From Pseudomonas putida (GTDB lineage Bacteria; Pseudomonadota; Gammaproteobacteria; Pseudomonadales; Pseudomonadaceae), in assembly GCF_005080685.1 (NCBI RefSeq), contig NZ_CP039371.1, positions 2,728,001-2,792,000 of the forward strand: a stretch of DNA of 64,000 nt, in the 5' to 3' direction. Each line of letters opens with the position of its first letter. The first letter of the stretch is position 1. Position numbers and translations under genes: made by a program. Below the pieces are notes generated by a model that saw nothing but the letters and a program-made list of their open reading frames with translations, had not been told where the DNA came from and ran no database searches. Of the stretch, positions 52,010 to 60,350 are shown piece by piece.

Positions 52010-53259
52010 TCCGCCGGCGCCTGTTCTGGAAGCTGTTCCTGGCCTTCTGGCTGGCCAACTGCCTGACCTTCCTGGTGGGCGCCGGCGCGTTCATGCTAGA
52101 CGAGTTGCGCGGCGACACCCCAGCGCTGCGCTCGCTGCTGTCCACCGAACTGAACATGTTGCAGCGCTATGGCGAACAGGCCGGGCGGCAGTTGCTCGAC
52201 GTCTCGCCGCAAGCGCCGGATGTGCAGGTCGGCTTGTACGACGAACAGGGCCGGTTGCTGGCCGGGCGCGCCGTTGCGCACGCGCGTTTCGAGCACAAGG
52301 TATTCGACGCCCAGGGTCGACCACTGCTGCTGCGGGCATCGGCCGCCACCAGCCTTGACCAGGGACCTCGTCCACGCGGCATGGGCCCCCTGGTCACCGG
52401 TACGCTGATGAGCGCCCTGTTCGCCTTGCTCTGCAGCTTCTACCTGACCCGTCCGCTGGCTTGGCTGCGCGCAGCGATGGCCCAGGTCGCCCAAGGCCGC
52501 TTCGACGTGCGGGTGCGACCGCGCCTGGGCCGGCGCCGGGACGAAATCGTCGACCTGGCCGAGGACTGCGACCGCATGGCCGGCCAACTGAAGGCGCTGG
52601 TGCAGGCGCAACAGAACCTGCTGCATGACATTTCCCACGAGCTGCGCTCGCCGCTGACGCGCCTGCACGCTGCCATCGGGCTATTGCGCCAGCAACCGGA
52701 GCGACACGAGATGCTCGAGCGCATCGAGCGCGAGTCGCGGCGCATGGATGACCTGATCGAGCAACTGCTGACCCTGGCGCGGGTCCAGGCAGAGCAGGGC
52801 GAGGGCGCGTGCTCGGCGCTGGATGTGGTCGAGCTGTTGGCGCAGATCGTCGAGGATGCCCGCTTCGAGGCGGGTATCAAGCAGTGTCAGGTGGTACTCG
52901 CCGCACAGGGGCCATTCCTCACCGAGGGCCATGAAGAACTGTTGTATCGGGCGTTCGAGAACGTCATCCGCAACGCCGTGCGCTATACCGCGCCGGGCAC
53001 GCAGGTACGGGTGGAGGCGACGCTGTTGGCCGATGAGCGCTTGCAGGTGTGCATCAGCGATTGCGGGCCGGGCGTGGATCCGGCGCGATTGAAGGCCATT
53101 TTCGAGCCCTTCGACCGGGGGCACGACACCGGTGGCGATGGTTTCGGCCTGGGCCTGGCCATCGCCCAGCGGGCCGTTGCCCTGCACCAGGGCACGATCA
53201 CTGCACAGCCAGGCGCCGAGGGTGGCTTGCAGGTGCGTATCGAGCTGCCAAGGCTCTAG
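52006..53259 (+). CDS. Sensor histidine kinase, CpxA-like
   Basis: A 417-aa kinase. TM1 is LFLAFWLANCLTFLVGAGAF, the periplasmic part is short (about 30-127), and TM2 is LVTGTLMSALFALLCSFYL. A HAMP region, the phospho-His box LLHDISHELRSPLTRLHAAI and an ATPase domain (AFENVIRNAVRYT, GDGFGLGLAIAQRAVALHQG) follow. It overlaps the regulator by 4 bp. Its last 19 codons are copied in each of the following tandem repeats (QPGAEGGLQVRIELPRL). Confidence 0.92.
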   Translation: MIRRRLFWKLFLAFWLANCLTFLVGAGAFMLDELRGDTPALRSLLSTELNMLQRYGEQAGRQLLDVSPQAPDVQVGLYDEQGRLLAGRAVAHARFEHKVFDAQGRPLLLRASAATSLDQGPRPRGMGPLVTGTLMSALFALLCSFYLTRPLAWLRAAMAQVAQGRFDVRVRPRLGRRRDEIVDLAEDCDRMAGQLKALVQAQQNLLHDISHELRSPLTRLHAAIGLLRQQPERHEMLERIERESRRMDDLIEQLLTLARVQAEQGEGACSALDVVELLAQIVEDARFEAGIKQCQVVLAAQGPFLTEGHEELLYRAFENVIRNAVRYTAPGTQVRVEATLLADERLQVCISDCGPGVDPARLKAIFEPFDRGHDTGGDGFGLGLAIAQRAVALHQGTITAQPGAEGGLQVRIELPRL

Positions 53260-54260
53260 CCGAATGCGCCCCGGTCGATGTGGGAGCGGCCTTGTGTCGC
53301 GAAAGGGCCGCAAAGCGGCCCCAGTATTTCGGCAGCGCCGCGAAGATCCTGGGGCTGCTGCGCAGCCCTTTCGCGACACAAGGCCGCTCCCACATCGAGC
53401 GTGGGGTGTTTTGGCGCTTGCCGCGCTTTCAAGTATCCTGCGCGCCCTTCGACTGAAAACCTCCCCTGCCCAGCCAGGCGCCGAGGGTGGCTTGCACGTG
53501 CGTATCGAGCTGCCACGGCTCTAGCCGAATGCGCCCCGGTCGATGTGGGAGCGGCCTTGCGTCGCGAAAGGGCCGCAAAGCGGCCCCAGTATTTGGGCAG
53601 CGCCGCGAAGATCCTGGGGCTGCTGCGCAGCCCTTTCGCGACACAAGGCCGCTCCCACATCGGGCGTGGGGTGTTTTGGAGCTTGCCGGGCTTTCAAGTA
53701 TCCTGCGCGCCCTTCGACTGAAAACCTCCCCTGCACAGCCAGGCGCCGAGGGTGGCTTGCAGGTGCGTATCGAGCTGCCAAGGCTCTAGCCGAATGCGCC
53801 CCGGTCGATGTGGGAGCGGCCTTGCGTCGCGAAAGGGCCGCAAAGCGGCCCCGGTGTTTCGGCAGCGCCGCGAAGATCCTGGGGCTGCTGCGCAGCCCTT
53901 TCGCGACACAAGGCCGCTCCCACATCGAGCGTGGGGTATTTTGGAGCTTGCCGCGCTTTCAAGTATCCTGCGCGCCCTTCGACTGAAAACCTCCCCTGCC
54001 CAGCCAGGCGCCGAGGGTGGCTTGCACGTGCGTATCGAGCTGCCACGGCTCTAGCCGAATGCGCCCCGGTCGATGTGGGAGCGGCCTTGCGTCGCGAAAG
54101 GGCCGCAAAGCGGCCCCAGTATTTCGGCAGCGCCGCGAAGATCCTGGGGCTGCTGCGCAGCCCTTTCGCGACACAAGGCCGCTCCCACATCGAGCGTGGG
54201 GTGTTTTGGCGCTTGCCGCGCTTTCAAGTATCCTGCGCGCCTTTCGACTGAAAACCTCCC
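53201..54260. repeat. Four tandem 265-bp repeats carrying kinase tail, REPIN and downstream promoter
   Basis: Units begin at 53201, 53466, 53731 and 53996, each exactly 265 bp; the last ends at 54260, two bases before the next gene's ATG. Each unit contains the final codons of the kinase gene (out of use in copies 2-4), a REPIN with perfect 31-bp arms (copy 1: 53277-53307 and 53366-53396), and a promoter-like TTGGCG/TTGGAG-N17-TATCCT (copy 1: 53411-53439; copy 4: 54206-54234) with AAAACCTCCC at the end. Small differences between copies form a mosaic. Repeated open frames (134, 147 and 100 aa) are artefacts of the REPIN. Confidence 0.95.
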
Positions 54261-54261
54261 C

Positions 54262-54462
54262 ATGGCCAAAGACATCGACAACCCCTGCGTCTCGCTCTGC
54301 CAGCTCAACAGCGAGCTGTGCGTCAGCTGCGGCCGCACCCGCGAGGAAATTCGCAAATGGCGCGGCATGAAGCGCCCGGAAAAAATGGCCACCGTGCAGC
54401 GCGCCGCTACCCGGATGAAGGCCATCAACAAGAAAGCCGCCAAGCGCCAAGGCAACGATTGA
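54262..54462 (+). CDS. DUF1289-domain small protein
   Basis: A 66-aa protein with the DUF1289 cysteine pattern (DNPCVSLCQLNSELCVSCGRTREEIRKWRGM) and a basic tail. Probably a small iron-sulfur- or zinc-binding protein, function unknown. ATG 54262 comes right after the fourth 265-bp repeat, so its promoter region is present four times in tandem upstream. Confidence 0.85.
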   Translation: MAKDIDNPCVSLCQLNSELCVSCGRTREEIRKWRGMKRPEKMATVQRAATRMKAINKKAAKRQGND

Positions 54463-54526
54463 TCCCATCCGGCAGCGCTTTGCGCTAGCCTGAACGCCGA
54501 CGACACCACCCGAAAAGAGGCATGAC

Positions 54527-54979
54527 ATGTCCGTTGGCAACGCGATCTACCTTGACGACCTGCACGTAGGCCAGACCTTCACCAGCGGCGAATTCGCCCT
54601 CGATGCGCAGCAGATCATCGATTTTGCCCGCCAGTTCGACCCGCAGCCCTTCCACTTGGATGACGCAGCCGCGCAGGGCACGTTTTTCAAAGGCCTGGCC
54701 GCCAGCGGCTGGCACACCGCAGCCATCACCATGCGCCTGCTGACCAGCTGCCTGCCGATCGGCAGTGGCGTGATCGGTGCCGGTGGCGATATCCAGTGGC
54801 CGCGCCCGACCCGGCCCAACGACACGTTGCATGTGATCTGCAAGATACTGCAGATCCAGCCCTCGAACTCCAAGCCGGACCGGGGCATGGTGACCACCGA
54901 GTGCTTGACCCTCAACCAGCACGACGAAGTGTGCCAGCGCATGGTCAGCAAGCTGATGGTCATGCGCCGGCCGCAATGA
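54527..54979 (+). CDS. MaoC-family (R)-hydratase/dehydratase-like protein
   Basis: A 150-aa single hot-dog fold protein of the MaoC family (GQTFTSGEFALDAQQIIDFARQFDPQPFHLDDAAA, then FKGLAASGWHTAAITMRLL and GVIGAGGDIQWPRPTRPNDTL). The conserved Asp/His pair is in DPQPFHLD. Acts on acyl-CoA-type substrates. AGAGG lies 6 bp before ATG 54527, favouring it over ATG 54522. Confidence 0.88.
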   Translation: MSVGNAIYLDDLHVGQTFTSGEFALDAQQIIDFARQFDPQPFHLDDAAAQGTFFKGLAASGWHTAAITMRLLTSCLPIGSGVIGAGGDIQWPRPTRPNDTLHVICKILQIQPSNSKPDRGMVTTECLTLNQHDEVCQRMVSKLMVMRRPQ

Positions 54980-55058
54980 CCTTGCTTGGGCAGGCACTGG
55001 ATCATGCCTTGCCTGTCCCGGCATAATCGCCCCTCCGACCTGCCGGGATCCTCAGCAT

Positions 55059-55679
55059 ATGTCCATCGCCGACAATCTGATCGCCTTCACCTTGGCCGCC
55101 ACCGTGCTGACGCTCACTCCCGGCCTGGACACCGCGCTGATCCTGCGTACCGCGGCGGTGGAAAGCCGCCAGCAGGCGATGCGCGCTGCCTTGGGCATCA
55201 ACGCCGGCTGCCTGCTCTGGGGCGCAGCGGTGGCCTTCGGCCTCGGGGCGTTGATCGCAGTCTCGGAACTGGCTTACAGCGTGCTGAAATACTGCGGTGC
55301 CGGGTACCTGGCCTATCTCGGCGTCAACATGCTGTTGCGCCCACGGCAGTCGCTCGCACCTGCCGCCACTACCGATGGGGCAGGGGCCAACTGGTTCATC
55401 AAGGGCATGCTGGGCAACCTGCTCAATCCAAAGGTTGGGATCTTCTACGTTTCGTTCCTGCCGCAGTTCATTCCCCAAGGCCAACCCCTGGTGGCCTGGA
55501 CCTTCGGTCTGGTGGGCATCCACGTGCTGCTCGGTCTGCTCTGGGCGATTGTCCTGATCGCCGCGACCCAGCCCCTGGCCGGCATGTTGCGGCGCCCACG
55601 GGTGATCCAGTGGATGGACCGCACCACTGGCCTGATCTTCGTCCTGTTCGCTGCCCGGCTGGCCTTCAGCAAACGCTGA
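55059..55679 (+). CDS. LysE-family translocator
   Basis: A 206-aa inner-membrane exporter with six helices and the LysE/RhtB pattern (FTLAATVLTLTPGLDTALILRTAAVESRQQAMRAALGINAGCLLWG, MLGNLLNPKVGIFYVSFLPQFI). Exports amino acids or similar compounds; substrate unknown. It converges on the ABC ATPase gene with a 4-bp gap. Confidence 0.9.
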   Translation: MSIADNLIAFTLAATVLTLTPGLDTALILRTAAVESRQQAMRAALGINAGCLLWGAAVAFGLGALIAVSELAYSVLKYCGAGYLAYLGVNMLLRPRQSLAPAATTDGAGANWFIKGMLGNLLNPKVGIFYVSFLPQFIPQGQPLVAWTFGLVGIHVLLGLLWAIVLIAATQPLAGMLRRPRVIQWMDRTTGLIFVLFAARLAFSKR

Positions 55680-55683
55680 AGGA

Positions 55684-56433
55684 TCAGATCACCCGGGCGC
55701 TGTGCAGGGCCTCCAGGGCCTCTGCGCGCAGGCGGCCGAGGCGTTCGTCGCGGCGGTCACGCGGGGTGGGCAACGTTACCCGCAGTTCCCGGCAAATGGT
55801 CCCGGGGCGGTTGCCGATCACCAGCACGCGGTCGCTGAGGTAGAGCGCTTCGTCGACGTCATGGGTGACCACCAGCAAGGCGGTGTGGTGGCGCCGGGCC
55901 AACTCCAGCAACAGGTCCTGTAGCTTGAAGCGGGTAAAGGCATCGACCGCACTGAAGGGTTCGTCGAGCAGCAGCAATTGCGGCTGACCGTACAGCCCGC
56001 GGGCAATGGCGACACGTTGCGCCATGCCGCCCGACAGCGCCTTGGGCAATGCGTCGGCAAAGCCCGTCAGGCCAACTTCATCGATCAGCCGGGCCACGCG
56101 CTCGTGGTCATAGCCCTTGTCGGCACTGAAGCCGATGTTGTCGGCAACGCTCAGCCATGGCATCAGCCGCGGCTCCTGGAACACGAAACCGACCTGTTCC
56201 GGGCGGCGGCGCAAGGTGCCGGTGAATTCGTGATCGAGCTGCGCCACCAGGCGCAGCAGGGTGCTCTTGCCGCAGCCACTGGGGCCCAGCAGGCTGACGA
56301 TCTCCCCCGGTTGCAATTGCAGGTCGAGTTGACCGAGCACGGGCGTATCGCCGAAGGCCTTGCGCTCGACCTGCAGGTCGAGCAGTGGCGCCGCAGGCGC
56401 AGGTTGCGGGGTGACGCGCAAGGGTTGGTTCAT
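55684..56433 (-). CDS. ABC transporter ATP-binding protein (sulfonate/taurine/nitrate type)
   Basis: A 249-aa ATPase: Walker A GPSGCGKST, signature LSGGMAQRVAIARGL, Walker B LLLLDEPFSAVD and the switch His (VVTHDVDEALYLSDRVLVI). It belongs to the SsuB/TauB/NrtD group. It lies 3 bp after the permease gene in one operon (binding protein - permease - ATPase). Confidence 0.92.
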   Translation of the reverse strand: MNQPLRVTPQPAPAAPLLDLQVERKAFGDTPVLGQLDLQLQPGEIVSLLGPSGCGKSTLLRLVAQLDHEFTGTLRRRPEQVGFVFQEPRLMPWLSVADNIGFSADKGYDHERVARLIDEVGLTGFADALPKALSGGMAQRVAIARGLYGQPQLLLLDEPFSAVDAFTRFKLQDLLLELARRHHTALLVVTHDVDEALYLSDRVLVIGNRPGTICRELRVTLPTPRDRRDERLGRLRAEALEALHSARVI

Positions 56434-56436
56434 GCT

Positions 56437-57270
56437 TCAGGCTCCTTGGTCCGTGCCGTCGAAGGTGTCGCGCCAGGCCAGCCAGCGTCGTTCCAGCCCG
56501 GCCAGCAGGCCATCGCTGAGCTTGCCCAGCAGCGCCAGGACGATGATCGCCGCCAGCACCAGGTCGGGGCGGGAGGTCTCGCGGCCATCGCTGAGCAGGT
56601 AGCCCAGGCCGCGGGTGGCGGCGATCAGCTCCGCCGCCACGAGAAACATCCAGCTCAGGCTCAGGGCGCTGCGCAAGCCGGTGAACACGCCAGGAATGGC
56701 CGCCGGCAACAGGATCCGCCGGGCCAGGCGCAAGGGCCCGAACCCGTACATGCGGCCTACCTCGACCAGCTTGCGGTCGATGTTGCGGATCGCCGCCACC
56801 CCGTTGAGGTACACCGGGAAGAACGCGCCGATGGCGATCAGCGTAACTTTGGAGGTCTCGCCGATGCCCAGCCACAGCAGCAACAGCGGCACCCAGGCCA
56901 GGCTCGGGATCGCGCGCAGGCTGGCGAAAGTGGGCTCGAGCCAGGCCTCGGCCTCGCGGCTCAGGCCCACCCAGGCGGCGAACAGCAGCCCGAGCAGAGA
57001 GCCGATGGCGAACCCGGCCAGCACCCGCGACAGGCTGGCGCCGATGTGTTTCCACAAGGCGCCATCAGCCAATTGCACCAGGGTCTGCGCGACTTCGCTG
57101 GGGGCGGGCATCTGGTACGAGGCGATCCAACCCAGGCGCACCACGGCTTCGAGCAGCAGGATCAGCGCCAGTGGCAACGCCAGCCCCTTGAGGCGGCGGG
57201 GCCACTGGCTGGGCCGTGCCTGCGCCGGCGTGGCGCTGGCTACGAGGGTCTTGCTGGAGGTGCTCATCAC
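56437..57270 (-). CDS. ABC transporter permease (SsuC/TauC-like)
   Basis: A 277-aa permease with about six helices and the EAA loop (AAIRNIDRKLVEVGRMYGFGPLRLARRILLPAAIPGVFTGLRSALSLSWMFLVAAELI). It overlaps the binding-protein gene by 4 bp. Imports sulfonates or similar compounds with its partners. Confidence 0.92.
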   Translation of the reverse strand: MMSTSSKTLVASATPAQARPSQWPRRLKGLALPLALILLLEAVVRLGWIASYQMPAPSEVAQTLVQLADGALWKHIGASLSRVLAGFAIGSLLGLLFAAWVGLSREAEAWLEPTFASLRAIPSLAWVPLLLLWLGIGETSKVTLIAIGAFFPVYLNGVAAIRNIDRKLVEVGRMYGFGPLRLARRILLPAAIPGVFTGLRSALSLSWMFLVAAELIAATRGLGYLLSDGRETSRPDLVLAAIIVLALLGKLSDGLLAGLERRWLAWRDTFDGTDQGA

Positions 57271-58247
57271 TCGATACTGGCCTTGCCGAAGGTGGGGTCG
57301 ATCAGCTGATCGATCACCTGGTTGACGTCGACGCCACGCTTGACCAGTTCCTCGGAAACCAGGATCGGCGCCGCAGCCTTGGACGCGGTCACGTCCTGGG
57401 CGGTCAGTGCCGGGGCGGATAGATCGGTGCGCGACAGTTGCAACTTGGCCACGTCCAACGGCAGCTTGGACTCGTCGGCCAGCAGTTTGGCGAACTCATC
57501 GGGGTGGGCGACGGCCCAGTGACGGGCTTTTTCGTAAGCCTTGATCACGGTGGCGATGGTTTGCGGATGCTCCTTGGCGAAGGTCTCGGTGACGCTGACC
57601 ACGCCATAGCTGTTGAAGTCCTTGTTGCGGTACAGCAAGCGCGAGCCGGCCTGCAGTTCGCTGGCAGCCATGTGCGGGTCGAGGCCGGCCCAGGCATCGA
57701 CGTCGCCTTTTTCCAGCGCGGTACGGCCGTCCGGGTGCTGCAGGTGCAGCAGTTCGACGTCGTCTTTCTTCAGGCCGGCCTTTTCCAGGGCGCGCAGGGT
57801 GAACAGGTAGGGGTCGGTGCCCTTGGTGGCGGCGATCTTCTTGCCCTTGAGGTCTTGCACGGTTTTCAGCGGCGAGTCCTTGGCTACCACCAGTGCGGTC
57901 CATTCGGCGCGGCTATACACGTACACCGATTTGATCGGGCTGCCGTTGGCGCGGGCCAGCACGGCGGAGAGGCTGGCCGAGGAGCCGAAGTCGGCGCCGC
58001 CGCTGTTGAGGTATTCCAGCGAGCGGTTGCTGCCCTGGCTGAACACCCAGCTGACCTTGGAGTCGGGCAGAGCTTGTTCCAGCCAGCCGAAGTGCTTGAG
58101 CACCAGGCTCACGGGCGAGTAATAGGCGTAGTCCAGGCGCACTTCCTTGGGCGCGTTTTCGGCGTAGGCGCAGGGGTTGCAGGCCAGGGCCAGCAGGCCG
58201 GCGGCGCTCAGGGCCTTGAGGGCGCGGGGCAGGGTGTTCAGACGCAT
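57267..58247 (-). CDS. ABC transporter substrate-binding protein (aliphatic sulfonate type)
   Basis: A 326-aa periplasmic protein with a signal peptide (about 1-29, ACNPCAYAENA) and an SsuA-like fold (KEVRLDYAYYSPVSLVLKHFGWLEQAL, LNSGGADFGSSASLSAVL, DSPLKTVQDLKGKKIAATKGTDPYLFTLRAL). First gene of the three-gene operon. Related to the orphan binding protein at 28291-29271. The exact substrate is unknown. The gap 58248-58456 shows no gene. Confidence 0.9.
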   Translation of the reverse strand: MRLNTLPRALKALSAAGLLALACNPCAYAENAPKEVRLDYAYYSPVSLVLKHFGWLEQALPDSKVSWVFSQGSNRSLEYLNSGGADFGSSASLSAVLARANGSPIKSVYVYSRAEWTALVVAKDSPLKTVQDLKGKKIAATKGTDPYLFTLRALEKAGLKKDDVELLHLQHPDGRTALEKGDVDAWAGLDPHMAASELQAGSRLLYRNKDFNSYGVVSVTETFAKEHPQTIATVIKAYEKARHWAVAHPDEFAKLLADESKLPLDVAKLQLSRTDLSAPALTAQDVTASKAAAPILVSEELVKRGVDVNQVIDQLIDPTFGKASIE

Positions 58248-58456
58248 TGCGAAATCCAGTCGAGTGAAGGTGTGACAATGCGGTTGCAGGGGTCATGCCA
58301 TTGCGCCATCTCCTTGTTTGGCGGGCTTGCAGGCGGGCGGGGCAATGCGCGGCTGTAGCGTGGAGGACACTGTGTTGGAGTGCTGTTGCTGGGCGAACAG
58401 TTGCGCCCGGAGGACGCTGCTGAACCCAGGGCGCCGCCCGGGTTCAGCAGTTGCTG

Positions 58457-58927
58457 TCAGGGGTTGACCTGATAGCCGCGTCCTTGCAGGCAGCCAGTGT
58501 AGGCGCTGGCATGTGCCGAAGCCTGCGCCTGGCCTTGGTTACGTCGATCCTCACGGCGCTCCTGGCGCTGGCGCGAGGCGCCAACCACGGCGCCGGCTGC
58601 GGCAGCGTCGCCGGCGCGGTTTTGCCGGTACTCCTGCTTGGCGTCGTCGCCAACGCGGTCGTAGACCTCATCGTGACGGTTGCCGCGCACCTGGGCCGCG
58701 GTTGCACCGGCCACGGCGCCGGTGGCAGCGCCTTTGACCCTGCCACCGACGTGGGGGCTCGAAGTTGAGGCGCTGTTCGCGGCGTTGGTGGCTACTGTGT
58801 TGCAGTCGTTGATATCCAGCTGCATCTGCTGGCTGCTCTGGCCCTTGAGTGGGGTCACGGATTGAGCTTGTACGGCAGGCACTGCGAGCAGCCACAGTGC
58901 CAGGGAGCCCGGGAAGAACGTACGCAT
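58457..58927 (-). CDS. Glycine-zipper (YMGG-like) periplasmic protein
   Basis: A 156-aa protein: signal peptide (MRTFFPGSLALWLLAVPAVQAQ), a glycine-zipper segment (GGRVKGAATGAVAGATAAQVRG ... AGDAAAAGAVVGASRQRQERRE), and a C-terminal CLQGRGYQV pair with an upstream Cys. It resembles YMGG-like Gly-zipper envelope proteins of unknown function. GGAGG 6 bp before ATG 58927 sets the start; the frame is open to 59362. Confidence 0.8.
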   Translation of the reverse strand: MRTFFPGSLALWLLAVPAVQAQSVTPLKGQSSQQMQLDINDCNTVATNAANSASTSSPHVGGRVKGAATGAVAGATAAQVRGNRHDEVYDRVGDDAKQEYRQNRAGDAAAAGAVVGASRQRQERREDRRNQGQAQASAHASAYTGCLQGRGYQVNP

Positions 58928-59066
58928 CGCACACCTCCAAACGGACGGAATGGCATTTGGAAGGATAGGTGGTTTTGGGCACTCGGATGGGGTCGGTTGC
59001 CTCGGGAGGTGCAGGGGGGATTGGATTGAAGAGTGCCCGGCTGGAGAGTCGCAGCGCCGCATAAAT

Positions 59067-59312
59067 CGAGCGCCGCCCGCGCGGCGCATCGCGACACAAG
59101 GCCGCTCCCACATTTGTTGCAACGTGCCACTGTCTGTCAGGCCATGGTTGCTCGCTTTTGGTGGCACCACGGGATATCGGGGTGCGCCCTGCGCCAACAC
59201 AAATATCGCGCCGGGCCCACCAGGCCGACAACCATGGCCTACCAGACATGATTGGCCCGAAACAGATGTGGGAGCGGCCTTGTGTCGCGATGCGCCGCGC
59301 GGGCGGCGCTCG
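59067..59312. repeat. Long nested inverted repeat (REPIN-like, ~246 bp)
   Basis: The outer arms 59067-59113 and 59266-59312 are nearly exact inverted copies (CGAGCGCCGCCCGCGCGGCG ... complement). Inside them a second pair reads CAGGCCATGGTTG (about 59139) and CAACCATGGCCTACC (about 59230). The arm ends share the GCGACACAAGGCCGCTCCCAC core with the REPIN of the 265-bp array. No gene is supported in 58928-59425. Confidence 0.85.
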
Positions 59313-59425
59313 ATCTCAAGAACGCCATAATTCCCAAGGCAAGCACCTGGCCGCCCCAACACCGATCTTCCGTAAGATATTTCCGAACTTGAAACTTAAT
59401 GCTTCAAGATTGATTTGAATGAGAT

Positions 59426-59686
59426 CTATCCTACGACCGCTGCTGAACTATCGCTGTTGTCGGGCAAATAGCCCAGAGATAACGTTCTCAGGTCGTTTAG
59501 GCGACCGGGCGTGAGAACCCGACGATTAGCAGACGCGGTCAGCGTTAATGGTGGCCGTGCGCGGGCAGACTCCGGTCTGGCCGAGTTTCCTTTGCTTCCT
59601 CGGTTCTCACCCCGTGCATGGCCGCCACCCAAACCCGTGAGAAGGTTCAGGTGGTGGTTCCTCTAACGAAGTGAAGGACCAACACC
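59426..59686 (+). ncRNA. Structured leader-like region before the DUF6124 gene
   Basis: 261 bp without a gene. It contains GTTCTCA...TGAGAAC (about 59483-59517), which can close a hairpin over a GACC/GGTC-rich loop. A longer arm pair follows, GGTGGCCGTGCGCGGG (about 59551) with CCCGTGCATGGCCGCCACC (about 59612), and a TGAGAAGG...GGTGGTGGTTCCTC tail before the ribosome site. The spacing suggests a folded 5' untranslated RNA. Function unknown; not matched to any named riboswitch. Confidence 0.4.
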
Positions 59687-59962
59687 ATGAAAAAACTCGT
59701 CCCTGACCCACCCCACCGCAAATCCCCCCGCACCCCATTCTTCACCGTCCAATCCGACATGTACCCACCCGACGCCCTGGCCCACACCAGCGAACTCCTG
59801 CGTGGCGTCGCCGAAACCATCGACGAACACTGCCGCGCACGTGCAGGCGAACCCGGCATGGGCATGCTGAGCAACGCCATGCACGCCACTGAAGTCGCCC
59901 ACGAACTGGTCGAACACGTACTGGCCTGCTTCCCCCGTGAACACACGCAGCCGGAGGGATGA
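59687..59962 (+). CDS. DUF6124-like small protein
   Basis: A 91-aa protein (MKKLVPDPPHRKSPRTPFFTV ..., then LAHTSELLRGVAETIDEHCRA and MLSNAMHATEVAHELVEHVLACF), matching the DUF6124 pattern common in Pseudomonas. It has no signal peptide. AAGGA lies before ATG 59687. The next gene begins 4 bp after its stop, so the pair forms an operon behind the structured leader. Function unknown. Confidence 0.78.
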   Translation: MKKLVPDPPHRKSPRTPFFTVQSDMYPPDALAHTSELLRGVAETIDEHCRARAGEPGMGMLSNAMHATEVAHELVEHVLACFPREHTQPEG

Positions 59963-59966
59963 AGAC

Positions 59967-60236
59967 ATGGCAGACAAGGCCAAACCCGTTACGACCGCCG
60001 GCGTGGAAACCTTCCTGGATGTCGGCAACCCACCTCTGGACCTGCTCCGCGTGCAACCCGGCATCCCGATCGATGATGCCTACGAACAAGTCTCCATTCT
60101 GTTGGGTTACATCAAGCATCTGGTACGCGAAGGCGATATGGAAGATGACCATAAGTTGTTAGGGGCTGCGGATTATCTCAATGCTCTGGCGAAGGCGCTT
60201 ATGAACGATATCGAGATAGCCAAAAACAAACATTGA
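59967..60236 (+). CDS. DUF3077-family small protein
   Basis: An 89-aa protein (VETFLDVGNPPLDLLRVQPGIPIDDAYEQVSILLGYIKHLVREG ... DDHKLLGAADYLNALAKALMNDIE) matching DUF3077, a Pseudomonas family often paired with DUF6124-type genes. GGAGG lies about 10 bp before ATG 59967. Function unknown. The gap 60237-60350 to the convergent carboxylase gene contains a GC-rich hairpin (CTCGGGC ... GCCCGAG). Confidence 0.82.
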   Translation: MADKAKPVTTAGVETFLDVGNPPLDLLRVQPGIPIDDAYEQVSILLGYIKHLVREGDMEDDHKLLGAADYLNALAKALMNDIEIAKNKH

Positions 60237-60350
60237 GTCAGCGCTTCGCTCTCGCTTCTAGGTGCGCATAAGTTCACTTTCCGGCAGCACGCGGCCCCTC
60301 GGGCGCGAAGGCCCGAGTGCGCGTGTTACTTCAGGATGAGGCGGGGTGGA

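Noticed and set aside
53256..54251. Repeated 134-, 147- and 100-codon frames across the 265-bp units
   Set aside because: They translate the REPIN and kinase tail in wrong frames and recur once per unit, so they are artefacts of the repeat.
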